From the NCBI GenBank assembly GCA_945898095.1, contig CAMDHE010000003.1, positions 40,544-104,543 on the forward strand: DNA of 64,000 bases, read 5' to 3'. The notes below the pieces were generated by a model. That model was given only the letters and a program-made list of their open reading frames with translations. It did not search any database and was not told the origin of the DNA. Positions 20,390 to 29,882 of this stretch are shown here, in pieces. Both the position numbers and the translations under genes were made by a program. Each line of letters begins with the position of its first letter. The first letter of the stretch is position 1. This stretch comes from Roseateles toxinivorans (lineage in GTDB: Bacteria > Pseudomonadota > Gammaproteobacteria > Burkholderiales > Burkholderiaceae_C).

Positions 20390-21466
20390 ATGAGCCGCCA
20401 CCTCGTCATCATGGCCGCGGGTACGGGCGGTCACATCATTCCGGGTTTGGCCGTGGCCGAGGAAATCATGCGGCGCGGCTGGACCGTCAGCTGGCTCGGT
20501 ACCGAGCATGGCATGGAGAACAAGCTGGTGCCACCGACCGGATTGCCGCTCGATCGTCTGGCATTTTCCGGCTTGCGCGGCAAGGGTTTCAAGCATGCCT
20601 TCCGTGGTCTCTTCAAGCTGGCCCAGGCTTTCGTCCAAAGCCGGCAGGTGTTGAGCCATCGCCGCGCCGATGCGGTGCTGGGTATGGGCGGCTATGTCTG
20701 TCTGCCCGGCGGGTTGATGGCATGGCTGATGCGCAGGCCGCTACTGCTGGTCAACGCCGATGCGGCGATGCTGCTCAGCAACCAGTCCTTGAAGCCGTTT
20801 GCCCGGCGGATTGCCTTCGGCTTTGACGGCGCTGCTGCCGCCTCGACGCGCAAGGCCGTGGTGACCGGCAATCCGGTGCGCGCCGAGATCGAGGAACTGG
20901 CCCCGCCAGCACAGCGCTTTGCCGGCCGCAGCGGGCCCTTGAAGCTGCTCGTCGTCGGGGGCTCGCTCGGCGCCCAGGTGCTGAATCAGACCTTGCCTCA
21001 AGCCCTGGTTTTATGGCCGCAAGAACAGCGGCCGCTGGTGGTACATCAGACCGGATTGGCCAACTTCGCTGCAGTGCAAGCGGCCTATGCCGACGCCGGT
21101 GTCGAGGGCGATTTGCGGCCATTCATCGACGACATGGCTGCGGAGTTGGCCGAGGCCGATCTGGTGATTTGCCGGGCCGGTGCGGTGACGGTCAGTGAGC
21201 TCTGCGCCGCCGGACTGCCTTCGCTGCTGGTGCCACTGGTGCTCAGCACCACTTCGCACCAACGCGACAACGCCCGCTTCATGGCCCAGCATGGTGCGGC
21301 CGTCGACCTACCGCAAGATCAGTTGACAGCCCAACATCTGCATCAATTACTCTGCGGGCTTGACCGCGCTGCCTTGCTGAGCATGGCTGAAAAGGCCCGC
21401 GGCCTGGCACGTCCGCGCGCCGCCAGTCGGGTGGCGGACGAGATCGAAGCGATGGTGAAGTCATGA
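20390..21466 (+). CDS. murG: UDP-GlcNAc:lipid I transferase MurG
   Basis: Peripheral membrane glycosyltransferase that converts lipid I to lipid II. The 358-residue protein opens with [19 protein letters not shown], the glycine-rich loop of the family, and carries [23 protein letters not shown] and [15 protein letters not shown]. The ATG at 20390 is chosen: it has AAGGAG 7-8 nt upstream and begins at the conserved N-terminus, while the longer frame from 20225 runs through repeat DNA. Overlaps murC by 4 bp. Confidence 0.96.
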   Translation: MSRHLVIMAAGTGGHIIPGLAVAEEIMRRGWTVSWLGTEHGMENKLVPPTGLPLDRLAFSGLRGKGFKHAFRGLFKLAQAFVQSRQVLSHRRADAVLGMGGYVCLPGGLMAWLMRRPLLLVNADAAMLLSNQSLKPFARRIAFGFDGAAAASTRKAVVTGNPVRAEIEELAPPAQRFAGRSGPLKLLVVGGSLGAQVLNQTLPQALVLWPQEQRPLVVHQTGLANFAAVQAAYADAGVEGDLRPFIDDMAAELAEADLVICRAGAVTVSELCAAGLPSLLVPLVLSTTSHQRDNARFMAQHGAAVDLPQDQLTAQHLHQLLCGLDRAALLSMAEKARGLARPRAASRVADEIEAMVKS

Positions 21467-22884
21467 AACACGCCGTCAAGAAGATCCATTTCGTCGGAGT
21501 CGGCGGCGCCGGCATGAGCGGCATCGCCGAAATCCTGCACAACCTCGGCTACCAGGTCTCGGGCTCGGATCAGGCAGAAAGTGCAACGACGCAGCGCCTG
21601 GCCGGGCTGGGCCTGAAGATCGCGATCGGCCATGACGCTGCCCATGTCGCCGGTGCGCAAGCGGTGGTGACTTCGACCGCGGTCAAGGGTGATAACGCAG
21701 AGGTGATCGCGGCGCGAGCCAGACGCATTCCGGTCGTGCCGCGCGCGGTGATGCTGGCCGAGTTGATGCGTTTGAAAAAGGGCATTGCGATTGCCGGCAC
21801 CCATGGCAAGACCACGACAACCTCGCTGGTCACCTCGGTGCTGGCCGAGGCCGGTGTCGATCCGACTTTCGTCATCGGCGGCAAGCTGATGCGTGCCGGT
21901 GCCAATTCGGCACTCGGTTCTGGCGAATACATCGTCGTCGAGGCCGACGAGTCAGACGCATCCTTCCTGAACCTGCTGCCGATGCTGGCCGTCGTTACCA
22001 ATATCGACGCCGACCATATGGAAACCTATGGGCATGACTTCGCGAGGCTGAAAGCGGCTTTTGTCGAATTCTTGCACCGCATGCCCTTCTACGGCGCGGC
22101 CGTGCTCTGCGGCGACGATGCCGGCGTGCGCTCGATCATTCCTCTGCTGTCGCGCCCTGTCATCAGCTATGGCCTGGGTGCGGAAAATCAGGTCCGAGCG
22201 GTTGACTTGCAGGCCTTGCCCGGCGGCCAGATGCGTTTCACCGTGCTGCGCAATTACGGCCAGCCTGAGCACAAATTCCCGGACTTGAAAGTGACCTTGA
22301 ATCTGCCCGGTGTGCACAATGTGCTGAACGCCTTGGCGGCGATCGCGGTGGCAACCGAGCTCGAGTTGCCTGACGCACCGATCGTCGCCGCGCTGGAGAA
22401 ATTCGCCGGTGTCGGCCGGCGCTTCCAGAGCTTCGGTGACTTGCCCGCAAGCGGTGGCGGCAGTTTTGCGCTGATTGACGATTACGGTCACCATCCGGTC
22501 GAGATGGCCGCCGTGCTTGCGGCAGCGCGGGGGGCTTTCCCGGGGCGGCGCATTGTGCTGGCTTTTCAGCCGCACCGGTACACCCGCACTCGTGACTGTT
22601 TCGAGGATTTTGTCCGTGTCATGTCGACCGCCGACATGGTGTTGCTGACCGAGGTCTACCCGGCTGGCGAGGCCGCGATCGTTGCGGCCGATGGCCGCTC
22701 GCTGGTGCGTGCCTTGCGGGTGGCCGGACGAGTCGAACCCCTGTTCGTCGATGCCGTGACGGCAATGCCGCAAGCGATTGCCGCACAAGCGCGCGCCGAT
22801 GATGTCGTGATCGTGATGGGTGCCGGTTCGATCGGAGCCGTGCCTGCGCTGACTGTTCAACTGCTGAAGGAAGTCCAGCCATGA
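21463..22884 (+). CDS. murC: UDP-MurNAc:L-alanine ligase MurC
   Basis: First Mur ligase, adding L-alanine to UDP-MurNAc. The 473-residue protein shows the N-terminal [14 protein letters not shown] dinucleotide-like fold, the ATP loop [36 protein letters not shown] central motif and DDYGHHPVE plus FQPHRYTRT in the C-domain. All are typical of MurC. Overlaps both neighbours by 4 bp. Confidence 0.97.
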   Translation: MKHAVKKIHFVGVGGAGMSGIAEILHNLGYQVSGSDQAESATTQRLAGLGLKIAIGHDAAHVAGAQAVVTSTAVKGDNAEVIAARARRIPVVPRAVMLAELMRLKKGIAIAGTHGKTTTTSLVTSVLAEAGVDPTFVIGGKLMRAGANSALGSGEYIVVEADESDASFLNLLPMLAVVTNIDADHMETYGHDFARLKAAFVEFLHRMPFYGAAVLCGDDAGVRSIIPLLSRPVISYGLGAENQVRAVDLQALPGGQMRFTVLRNYGQPEHKFPDLKVTLNLPGVHNVLNALAAIAVATELELPDAPIVAALEKFAGVGRRFQSFGDLPASGGGSFALIDDYGHHPVEMAAVLAAARGAFPGRRIVLAFQPHRYTRTRDCFEDFVRVMSTADMVLLTEVYPAGEAAIVAADGRSLVRALRVAGRVEPLFVDAVTAMPQAIAAQARADDVVIVMGAGSIGAVPALTVQLLKEVQP

Positions 22885-23864
22885 ACCTGGATTTTTCAAT
22901 CGATCCGCAATCCCTCGGCAAAGTGGCCGTCTTGATGGGGGGCAGTTCGGCCGAACGCGAGGTCTCGCTGATGTCCGGTGCGGGCGTGCTGCAGGCTCTG
23001 CGGGCGACCGGTGTCGACGCGCATGCTTTCGATCCGGCTTCGCAGCCACTGCATCTGCTCAAGCAGCAAGGCTTTGTCCGCTGTTTTATCGCCCTGCATG
23101 GACGGCATGGCGAAGACGGCACGGTGCAAGGCGCACTTGAATTGCTGGGCATTCCCTATACCGGCTCGGGTGTGATGGCCTCCAGCGTGGCGATCGACAA
23201 GATCACCACCAAGCGTTTGTGGCGGGCCGATGGCCTCAGCACCCCGCGCTGGTTGAGCCTCGACCGCGACCAGTTGTCCACCGACCTTGTCGACAGGACA
23301 GTGGCCGAACTAGGTCTGCCTTTGTTCGTCAAGCCGCCGCATGAAGGATCGAGCATCGGCATCTCCAAGGTGTCCAACAGCAGCGAGATGCAGGCGGCGT
23401 TAGCCAGCGCGGCGCAGTTCGACCGCAGTCTGCTGTGCGAAGAGTTCATCGATGGGCCTGAGTTGACCTGCCCGGTGCTTGGTGAAGGTGCAGATGCAGT
23501 CGCGCTGCCGGTCATCCGGATCGAGGCTGAAGGTGGCAATTACGACTACCAGAACAAGTATTTCACCGACACGACGCGCTATCTGATTGGCGCTCTCAGC
23601 GCAGAGCAGGAAGTTGAAATCCAGACGCTGGTGCTGGCGGCTTACCGATCGCTCGGCTGCCGCGGTTGGGGTCGTGCCGACCTGATGCTGCGCAACCGCG
23701 ATGGCAAGCCATTTTTGCTGGAGATGAATACGTCGCCAGGCATGACTTCACATTCGCTGGTGCCGATGTCGGCCAGGGCTGCCGGCATCTCCTATGAGCA
23801 GCTCTGCCTGTGGCTGATTGCCCAGGCGAAGCTGGACAGCATGCCCCTCACCGGCAAGGACTGA
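22881..23864 (+). CDS. ddlB: D-alanine:D-alanine ligase
   Basis: ATP-grasp enzyme making the D-Ala-D-Ala dipeptide used by MurF. The 327-residue protein has [62 protein letters not shown] and [15 protein letters not shown], the set of motifs of the DdlB branch. Its stop is 2 bp before the ftsQ start and it overlaps murC by 4 bp. Confidence 0.97.
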   Translation: MNLDFSIDPQSLGKVAVLMGGSSAEREVSLMSGAGVLQALRATGVDAHAFDPASQPLHLLKQQGFVRCFIALHGRHGEDGTVQGALELLGIPYTGSGVMASSVAIDKITTKRLWRADGLSTPRWLSLDRDQLSTDLVDRTVAELGLPLFVKPPHEGSSIGISKVSNSSEMQAALASAAQFDRSLLCEEFIDGPELTCPVLGEGADAVALPVIRIEAEGGNYDYQNKYFTDTTRYLIGALSAEQEVEIQTLVLAAYRSLGCRGWGRADLMLRNRDGKPFLLEMNTSPGMTSHSLVPMSARAAGISYEQLCLWLIAQAKLDSMPLTGKD

Positions 23865-23866
23865 CC

Positions 23867-24697
23867 ATGCCAGCCGCCCCGATCGCCAACCCGCTGCCGC
23901 CCGACATCCGTTTCATGAATGCGGTGTCGGCCTTGCTGTTGGCAGGGCTGTTGCTGCTGGCGGCGGGCTTGCTGCTGCGCTGGGTCACGCGCTTGCCGGC
24001 ATTCGCCATCCGCGCGATCGTGGTCGAGGGCGATGTGACGCGCAATAGCGTCGCCTCGCTGCGGGCCAATGCGCTGCCGAAGCTGTCGGGTTCATTCCTC
24101 AGCATGAATCTGCAAAACGGCCGGCAGGCCTTTGAGGCTGTTCCCTGGGTTCGCCGCGCGACGCTGCAGCGGGTCTGGCCGAATCGCCTGCGGGTCAAGC
24201 TCGAAGAGCATCAGCCGGCAGCCTATTGGGAAGCGGTCGGTGTCAATGCGCAAAGCGGTGCCAGCGCCGAGTTGTTGCTGGTGAACAGTTTTGGGGAACT
24301 CTTCCAGGCCAATCTGGGCGATGTGGAGGACGAGAAACTGCCGATATTGGCAGGGCCGAACGGAAAATCGGCCGCGCTATTGCAGATGTGGAAACGGCTG
24401 CAGAGTCTGGCCGAGCCGCTCGAAGAACATATCGACCGTCTCGATTTGTCCGGCCGCGGCTCCTGGCGCTTGACGCTCGAGAATGGCGCAGTGATTGAAA
24501 TTGGACGTGGCAGCGATGGTGAAGTACTCGCACGCTTCGGCCAGTTCGTTCGGACGCGAGAGCAAATTACTTCGCGTTATAAAACTCAGGTGTTGTCCGC
24601 AGACCTGCGCCACGGCGACGGGTATGCGGTGCGGTTGCGTGGAATATCGACGACATCGAATCCGGGTAAACCCGGATTGGCTGGCGCAAGAAACTAA
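23867..24697 (+). CDS. ftsQ: Cell division protein FtsQ
   Basis: Bitopic divisome protein linking early and late division proteins. The 276-residue product has a short cytoplasmic tail, one membrane segment (about residues 19-39), then a POTRA domain (FAIRAIVVEGDVTRNSVASL) and the beta domain with PWVRRATLQRVWPNRLRV. A frame from 23810 overlaps ddlB, but ATG 23867 lies directly after the ddlB stop and fits family length. A 14-bp gap leads to ftsA. Confidence 0.95.
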   Translation: MPAAPIANPLPPDIRFMNAVSALLLAGLLLLAAGLLLRWVTRLPAFAIRAIVVEGDVTRNSVASLRANALPKLSGSFLSMNLQNGRQAFEAVPWVRRATLQRVWPNRLRVKLEEHQPAAYWEAVGVNAQSGASAELLLVNSFGELFQANLGDVEDEKLPILAGPNGKSAALLQMWKRLQSLAEPLEEHIDRLDLSGRGSWRLTLENGAVIEIGRGSDGEVLARFGQFVRTREQITSRYKTQVLSADLRHGDGYAVRLRGISTTSNPGKPGLAGARN

Positions 24698-24711
24698 GAA
24701 AGAGAAAAATC

Positions 24712-25941
24712 ATGGCCAAAGAATACAAGGATCTGGTCGTCGGTCTCGATATTGGCACTGCCAAGATCATGGCTGTGGTCGCCGAGGTTCTGGGCAATGG
24801 CGAGTTACGCATCGCCGGGCTCGGCGTGGCGCAATCAAATGGCCTCAAACGTGGTGTAGTAGTAAATATCGACGCCACCGTGCAGTCAATCCAGCAGGCC
24901 TTGAAAGAGGCTGAAATGATGGCCGACTGCAAGATCAGTCGGGTTTTCACCGGTATTACCGGTAGCCATATACGCGGGCAGAATTCAACCGGCATGGTGA
25001 TCGTGCGCGACAAGGAGGTCACGCCGGTCGATGTGGCCAGGGTGGTAGAAACCGCCAAGGCGATCAACATCCCGAACGACCAGCGTTTGTTACTGGTCGA
25101 ACCGCAGGAATTTGTCATCGACGGCCATGAAGTCAAGGAGCCGATTGGCATGAGCGGCGGCCGACTCGAGGTCAAGGTGCATATCGTCACCGGCGCGCAG
25201 AGCGCGGCCGAGAACATCGTCAAATGTGTGCGCCGTTGCGGCCTCGAAGTCGATCAACTGGTACTCAACCCCAGCGCTTCAAGTCTGGCGGTGCTGACCA
25301 ATGACGAGCGTGATCTCGGTGTGGCCCTGGTCGACATCGGCGCCGGCACCACCGATGTGGCGATTTTCACCGGGGGATCGATCCGTCATACCGCCGTAAT
25401 CCCGATCGCCGGTGACTTGATTACCAGCGACATCGCAATGGCCTTGCGCACGCCGACCAAGGATGCCGAGGAAATCAAGGTTGAACATGGCGTGGCCAAG
25501 CAGTTGCTGGCCGATCCGGCCGATCAGGTCGAAGTGCCGGGCCTGGGCGACAGGGCGCCGCGGATGTTGTCCAAGCAGGCGCTGGCGGGCGTGATCGAGC
25601 CGCGGGTTGAAGAAATATTTGCGCTGGTGCACCAAGTCATCAGGGAAAGCGGCTATGAGGAACTGCTTTCCTCGGGGATTGTTCTGACTGGCGGTTCGGC
25701 GGTGATGCCGGGCATGGTCGAGTTGGCTGAGGACATATTTCTCAAACCCGTTCGTCGCGGTAATCCCACTTATGGCGGCGCTTTATCCGACATGGTGGCG
25801 AATCCACGCTCGGCTACCGTGATGGGTTTACTGGAGGAGGCGAGGTTGTCGCGAACCCGGGGTTTGAAGGCGGCGCAGCAGGCCGGTTCGATGAAAACAT
25901 TGTTCGGACGGGCGAAGGATTGGTTCCTGGGAAATTTTTGA
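24712..25941 (+). CDS. ftsA: Cell division protein FtsA
   Basis: Actin-like ATPase that tethers FtsZ to the membrane. The 409-residue protein shows VVGLDIGTAKIMAVV (phosphate 1), ALVDIGAGTTDVAIF (phosphate 2), GIVLTGGSAVMPGM (adenosine loop) and an amphipathic C-terminal helix, FGRAKDWFLGNF, that serves as membrane anchor. A purine-rich site AAGAAAGAG lies just before the ATG. Followed by a 100-bp A-rich gap before ftsZ. Confidence 0.97.
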   Translation: MAKEYKDLVVGLDIGTAKIMAVVAEVLGNGELRIAGLGVAQSNGLKRGVVVNIDATVQSIQQALKEAEMMADCKISRVFTGITGSHIRGQNSTGMVIVRDKEVTPVDVARVVETAKAINIPNDQRLLLVEPQEFVIDGHEVKEPIGMSGGRLEVKVHIVTGAQSAAENIVKCVRRCGLEVDQLVLNPSASSLAVLTNDERDLGVALVDIGAGTTDVAIFTGGSIRHTAVIPIAGDLITSDIAMALRTPTKDAEEIKVEHGVAKQLLADPADQVEVPGLGDRAPRMLSKQALAGVIEPRVEEIFALVHQVIRESGYEELLSSGIVLTGGSAVMPGMVELAEDIFLKPVRRGNPTYGGALSDMVANPRSATVMGLLEEARLSRTRGLKAAQQAGSMKTLFGRAKDWFLGNF

Positions 25942-26041
25942 ATCAGAAATTTCAAAAAAAACGGAAAAAAAGCAAAAATAAATTCTGATTTCTATGGTTT
26001 TTCGTGGTTATTGACGGCACAATTGCTCAAGGAGAAATTAT
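25941..26041 (+). promoter_or_regulatory. A-tract-rich ftsZ leader with inverted repeat
   Basis: A perfect 8-bp inverted repeat AATCAGAA (25941-25948) / TTCTGATT (25983-25990) encloses A8 (25954-25961), A7 (25965-25971) and A5 (25974-25978), spaced about 8-11 bp apart as in bent DNA. GGAG at 26030-26033 is the ftsZ ribosome site. I could not define a good -35/-10 pair, so the regulatory role is inferred from composition and place. Confidence 0.45.
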
Positions 26042-27262
26042 ATGGCGATCGAAATGATCGAAGAGTTTGACCAAGGTACCCAAATCAAGGTAATCGGGGT
26101 TGGTGGCGGCGGCGGCAATGCAGTTGAGCACATGATTGCTCAAGGTGTGCTGGGTGTGGAATTCATCTGCGCCAATACCGATGCCCAGGCCCTGAACCGC
26201 TCCAAAGCGGATCAACTCCTGCAATTGGGAACTTCAGGCCTGGGTGCCGGCGCTAAACCCGAGATGGGTAAAGAGGCGGCGATTGAGGCCGAAGAACGCA
26301 TCCGCGAGGCGATCCAGGGCGCGCACATGCTGTTCATCACCGCCGGCATGGGTGGTGGAACCGGCACTGGTGCAGCGCCGGTGATCGCAAGGGTGGCCCG
26401 GGAAATGGGCATCCTGACGGTCGGCGTGGTCACCAAACCGTTCGACTTCGAGGGCATTCGACGTTCCAAAGCGGCGGATGCTGGTCTGGCTGAACTTGAG
26501 GCCAATGTCGATTCACTGATCGTCGTGCTGAATGACAAGTTGCTCGATGTGCTCGGCGACGATGTCACCCAGGATCAGGCATTTGCCCATGCCAATGACG
26601 TGCTGAAGAACGCAGTTGGCGGCATTTCGGACATTATCCATATACCTGGTCTGGTCAACGTCGACTTCGAAGACGTCAAGACCGTGATGAGCGAGCCGGG
26701 CAAGGCGATGATGGGCACGGCCCAAGCCAGTGGCCCTGATCGCGCCACCAAGGCTGCCGAAGCGGCAGTGGCTTGCCCATTGCTCGAAGGGATTGATCTG
26801 TCCGGCGCGCGTGGCGTGCTGGTGCTGATTGCGGCCAATCGCACGACGTTCAAGCTGAGCGAATCACGCAATGCGATGAACGCGATCAAGCGCTATGCAT
26901 CTGACGAGGCCCATATCATCTATGGCACGGCCTATGACGAAAGCCTCGGCGATGCCTTGCGCGTTACGGTGATCGCAACCGGCTTGTCTTCGCCGCGGTT
27001 GCGTCAGCAGCCCCCGGTGCTGGTGCAGCAAACCCAGGTTCATCTGCGCACCGGTACCGACAATATGCCGGTGCTGGGTCAGCCCATCGCTTCAACCGGT
27101 CAAGCCGGCATGGGCAGTATGGGTGGCAAGGACTATGCCGGGCTGAGCGTGCCAAGCGTCTGGCGACATGGCCGCACTGCTGCGGCCAAGGTCGAGGCCT
27201 TGTCTTCAAACGGCATGGACGAGATCGAAATACCAGCTTTCTTGCGCAAGCAGGCAGACTGA
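26042..27262 (+). CDS. ftsZ: Cell division GTPase FtsZ
   Basis: Tubulin-like GTPase forming the Z ring. The 406-residue protein begins with a short arm and IKVIGVGGGGGNAVEHM, has the tubulin signature GMGGGTGTGAAP, NDKLLDVLGDDV, and a variable linker rich in Gln, Pro and Gly. The C-terminal peptide DEIEIPAFLRKQAD is the conserved site that binds FtsA and other partners. AAGGAG before the ATG. Its stop shares one base with the start of the kinase frame, and a strong terminator lies just beyond. Confidence 0.98.
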   Translation: MAIEMIEEFDQGTQIKVIGVGGGGGNAVEHMIAQGVLGVEFICANTDAQALNRSKADQLLQLGTSGLGAGAKPEMGKEAAIEAEERIREAIQGAHMLFITAGMGGGTGTGAAPVIARVAREMGILTVGVVTKPFDFEGIRRSKAADAGLAELEANVDSLIVVLNDKLLDVLGDDVTQDQAFAHANDVLKNAVGGISDIIHIPGLVNVDFEDVKTVMSEPGKAMMGTAQASGPDRATKAAEAAVACPLLEGIDLSGARGVLVLIAANRTTFKLSESRNAMNAIKRYASDEAHIIYGTAYDESLGDALRVTVIATGLSSPRLRQQPPVLVQQTQVHLRTGTDNMPVLGQPIASTGQAGMGSMGGKDYAGLSVPSVWRHGRTAAAKVEALSSNGMDEIEIPAFLRKQAD

Positions 27263-28716
27263 TGCGCGAGCCCGTTACGGGCTCCGACCAGAAGCCCGAA
27301 GCGGTGAAGCCTTTTGCTTGCCGCTCCGGGCTTGTTTTTTTTGGGTCTGCGCTGCTCGCCGCTTTGTCTGTTGCGCCAGCTTGGGCGCAAGGTTTGCCGC
27401 TGCCCTCCGATGGTTTGAATAGCTTGGCCGGCGCTTTGGCGCTGCTGGGCCTTTTCTCGCTCGGCTTGTGGGCGAGGCAGCGTGCCGAGTCGGGCTATCT
27501 ATGGTTCGCGTTGGCAACATTTGCAAGCCTGTTGATCGAGCCGGCGGCTGCGGCCGGCTTGTCACCCTGGGCCAGATGGTTCTCTGCCGCGGCAAGTTCG
27601 GTGGCGATCCTGCTGATTTGTCTGGCGATGTTTCGCCTTGCCCGCCTGCGCCAAGCGCTGATCGAGCGCAGCATGGCCGTGCTGGTGCTGATCGGTGTCT
27701 TGATGTCCCTGCCCTGGTCGGGGCGGAGCGATTTCGGGCCGCAGCAGATCGGCATCGATCTGCTGGTGGCGGCGCTCGGCAGCCAATACCTGGCTTGGCG
27801 GGCAATGCGTGAGCCCTCGGCTGAATTGCGTTGGCTGGCCTTGGCCTTGACTTCCGGCTTGGCCCTGGTTGCGCATGACCTCTGCATGGTTGCCGGCTGG
27901 GCCTGGATGGGTCAGCAAACCATGACGCCATTGGCCATCTTGTTGCTCGCTGCAGGATTCCTGTATGCAGTGCAGCGGCGCTTCAGCGGCGCGTTGCAGG
28001 CTGTTGAAGCGGGCAGACTTGAACTGAACCAGCAACTCGCCCGACAAAGCGCTGAACTGCAGGACGCACAGCAGCAGTCGCTTGCTGCTGAGATTGCCAG
28101 CGCCTTGCTGCAGGAACGCCAGCGGCTGATGCAGGACATGCACGATGGACTCGGCTCATCGCTGCTGTCGGCCATGGTGGCGGTCGAGCAGGGCAGCATG
28201 GAGCAGGACAAGGTGGTCGAAGTGCTGCGCGAATGCGTCGACGATCTGCGTCTGGTGATCGATTCGTTGGAACCGCTCGGTCATGACCTGGTGTCGCTGC
28301 TGGCGACAATGCGTTACCGGCTGGGCAAGCGCCTGCAGGCCGGTGGCCTGACATTGGAATGGGATGTCCAGGACTTGCCGTCACTGGATTGGCTGGAACC
28401 CCCTGACGCCTTGCATGTGTTGAGAATCCTGCAGGAAGCATTGAGCAATGTGGTCAAGCATGCGCGCGCGATCAAGGTGCGCATGGTGACCCGGTTTCAT
28501 GGCAGCTATGTCGAGATCAGGGTCGAGGATGATGGCCTCGGCTTCGATGTCGACAATGCCCAGCCAGGTCGGGGCTTGCGCAGCCAGCAGCGCCGGGCGG
28601 CGCGCCTTGGCGGCACCCTGCATATCGATGCCAGTCCGGGTGGTGGCACCAGGCTGAGCCTGCTTCTGCCGGTCTCGCGCGACAAGGTCGAGGATGGGGC
28701 TTCGGGTAATCACTGA
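27262..28716 (+). CDS. Orphan sensor histidine kinase (HisKA_3 / NarX-like type)
   Basis: Membrane sensor kinase of 484 residues. A signal-like segment ([19 protein letters not shown], about residues 24-42) and about seven hydrophobic segments lead to a coiled coil and the dimerisation motif [18 protein letters not shown] with phospho-acceptor His294. The ATPase domain has [10 protein letters not shown] (N box), VEDDGLGFD and GRGL. This is the kinase class that pairs with NarL/LuxR-type regulators, but none is encoded nearby. The start is doubtful: the ATG at 27262 overlaps the ftsZ stop by 1 bp and a terminator covers the next 80 bp, so a later TTG/GTG start with its own promoter is possible. 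lpxC starts 12 bp after its stop. Confidence 0.85.
   Translation: MREPVTGSDQKPEAVKPFACRSGLVFFGSALLAALSVAPAWAQGLPLPSDGLNSLAGALALLGLFSLGLWARQRAESGYLWFALATFASLLIEPAAAAGLSPWARWFSAAASSVAILLICLAMFRLARLRQALIERSMAVLVLIGVLMSLPWSGRSDFGPQQIGIDLLVAALGSQYLAWRAMREPSAELRWLALALTSGLALVAHDLCMVAGWAWMGQQTMTPLAILLLAAGFLYAVQRRFSGALQAVEAGRLELNQQLARQSAELQDAQQQSLAAEIASALLQERQRLMQDMHDGLGSSLLSAMVAVEQGSMEQDKVVEVLRECVDDLRLVIDSLEPLGHDLVSLLATMRYRLGKRLQAGGLTLEWDVQDLPSLDWLEPPDALHVLRILQEALSNVVKHARAIKVRMVTRFHGSYVEIRVEDDGLGFDVDNAQPGRGLRSQQRRAARLGGTLHIDASPGGGTRLSLLLPVSRDKVEDGASGNH
27268..27284 (+). repeat. Short perfect hairpin after ftsZ
   Basis: GAGCCCG (27268-27274), loop TTA, CGGGCTC (27278-27284), 6 bp past the ftsZ stop and just before the intrinsic terminator. 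It probably helps terminate or protects the ftsZ mRNA 3' end. Confidence 0.6.
27292..27342 (+). terminator. Intrinsic terminator of the dcw cluster, inside the next reading frame
   Basis: Arms AAGCCCGAAGCGG (27292-27304) and CCGCTCCGGGCTT (27321-27333) pair at 12 of 13 positions and are followed, after one G, by eight T (27335-27342). This is the strongest terminator in the window. It lies within codons 11-27 of the histidine kinase frame. Confidence 0.85.
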
Positions 28717-28727
28717 CAATAGGCCTC

Positions 28728-29663
28728 ATGCTCCAACAAAGAACCATCAAGTCGCTGACCCGCGCCGTCGGCGTCGGTATCCACAGCGGCCAGCGCGTCG
28801 AGCTGACATTGCGCCCAGCTGCAGCCGATACCGGCATCGTCTTTCGCCGCGTTGACCTGAATCAGCCGGTCGATATTCAAGTGCGGGTCGACAATGTCTG
28901 CGACACCCGCATGGCTACCACGATCAGCCCAGGCGGCGACCCGGGGGCTCCAAAGGTGCAGACGATCGAACATCTGCTCTCGGCTTGCGCCGGGCTCGGT
29001 TTGGATAATCTCTTTGTCGATATCAACGCCGACGAGGTACCGATCCTCGACGGCTCGGCGGCCAGCTTTGTCTACCTGCTGCAAAGCGCAGGCATCGACC
29101 TGCAGCCTGCAGCGAAGAAATTCCTGCGGGTCCTGAAGACGGTCGAAGTCAGCCAGGGCGAAGGCAAAAAGCTGATGTGGGCCAGGCTCGAACCCCATGA
29201 AGGCTATAGGCTGAACTTCCAGATCGAGTTCGATAACCCGGCGGTTGCCGCCACCGGCCAGCAATACAGCTTCAACATGGCTTCCGGACAGTACAAGCGC
29301 GAGATTGCGCGCGCCCGCACCTTCGGCATGACCAGCGACATCGAGTTGATGCGCTCACGCGGGCTGACCCTTGGCGGCTCGATGGATAACGCCATCGTCG
29401 TCGATGACTATCGCGTGCTGAATGCCGGCGGCTTGCGCTACGACGATGAATTCGTCAAGCACAAGATCCTTGACGCAATCGGCGATATGCAGGTCGCGGG
29501 TCATCCCTTGCTGGCCTCGTATACCTCGTTCAAGGGCGGCCATGCCCTGAACAACAAACTGCTGCGCGCGCTGTTTGCCGACCCCGAGGCCTGGGAGATC
29601 GTCGCCTTCGACGATGCGGCTCTGGCTCCGGCGGGATTCGCCGAACTCGCCCCGGCCTGGTAA
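28728..29663 (+). CDS. lpxC: UDP-3-O-acyl-N-acetylglucosamine deacetylase LpxC
   Basis: Zinc enzyme for the first committed step of lipid A synthesis. The 311-residue protein shows [22 protein letters not shown] with a zinc-binding His, the EVPILDGSA loop, and [20 protein letters not shown] with the second His and Asp ligands. Position downstream of ftsZ is normal for proteobacteria, except for the kinase inserted between. No clear ribosome site precedes the ATG, so coupling to the kinase frame may matter. Confidence 0.97.
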   Translation: MLQQRTIKSLTRAVGVGIHSGQRVELTLRPAAADTGIVFRRVDLNQPVDIQVRVDNVCDTRMATTISPGGDPGAPKVQTIEHLLSACAGLGLDNLFVDINADEVPILDGSAASFVYLLQSAGIDLQPAAKKFLRVLKTVEVSQGEGKKLMWARLEPHEGYRLNFQIEFDNPAVAATGQQYSFNMASGQYKREIARARTFGMTSDIELMRSRGLTLGGSMDNAIVVDDYRVLNAGGLRYDDEFVKHKILDAIGDMQVAGHPLLASYTSFKGGHALNNKLLRALFADPEAWEIVAFDDAALAPAGFAELAPAW

Positions 29664-29668
29664 GCGCG

Positions 29669-29854
29669 ATGTTGATCTTTCGTCTCGTCGTTGGCTTGCT
29701 GCTCTTTGCAGGCGTGGCCTGTTTCGCCCTTTACATCGGCACCGGGCAGCCGGCTTGGCGCCATCGCGGGCTGATCATCATCAAGTGGACGGTGCTGGCC
29801 GGGCTGGCATTCTTCGCCGCGCTGATCCTCGAGCGGCTGGCCTTGCTGCTCTGA
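29669..29854 (+). CDS. Small two-segment membrane protein of unknown function
   Basis: A 61-residue hydrophobic protein with two membrane segments (about residues 3-23 and 36-58) joined by a short polar loop, GTGQPAWRHRG. It starts 5 bp after lpxC and ends at the hairpin that separates it from the convergent exporter genes, so it is most likely translated from the lpxC transcript. I recognise no named family. High confidence that it is membrane-spanning, moderate that it is expressed. Confidence 0.6.
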   Translation: MLIFRLVVGLLLFAGVACFALYIGTGQPAWRHRGLIIIKWTVLAGLAFFAALILERLALLL

Positions 29855-29865
29855 CCCGCAGGGAC

Positions 29866-29882
29866 AGCCGATCTAATCGGCT
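29866..29882. terminator. Hairpin at convergent 3' ends
   Basis: AGCCGAT, loop CTA, ATCGGCT: a perfect 7-bp stem whose loop is the stop codon of the minus-strand exporter gene. No T tract; likely a bidirectional 3'-end structure. Confidence 0.5.

Noticed and set aside
20094..20393. 99-residue frame between ftsW and murG
   Set aside because: Starts on the ftsW stop, but the product is built of repeat-derived RPTCG-like residues and matches nothing I know; the DNA shows hairpins and tandem copies instead. Kept as a repeat feature.
26011..26041. TTGACG before ftsZ as a -35 box
   Set aside because: A -10 at 17 bp would lie over the ribosome site and start transcription inside the gene; the hexamer there is not -10-like.
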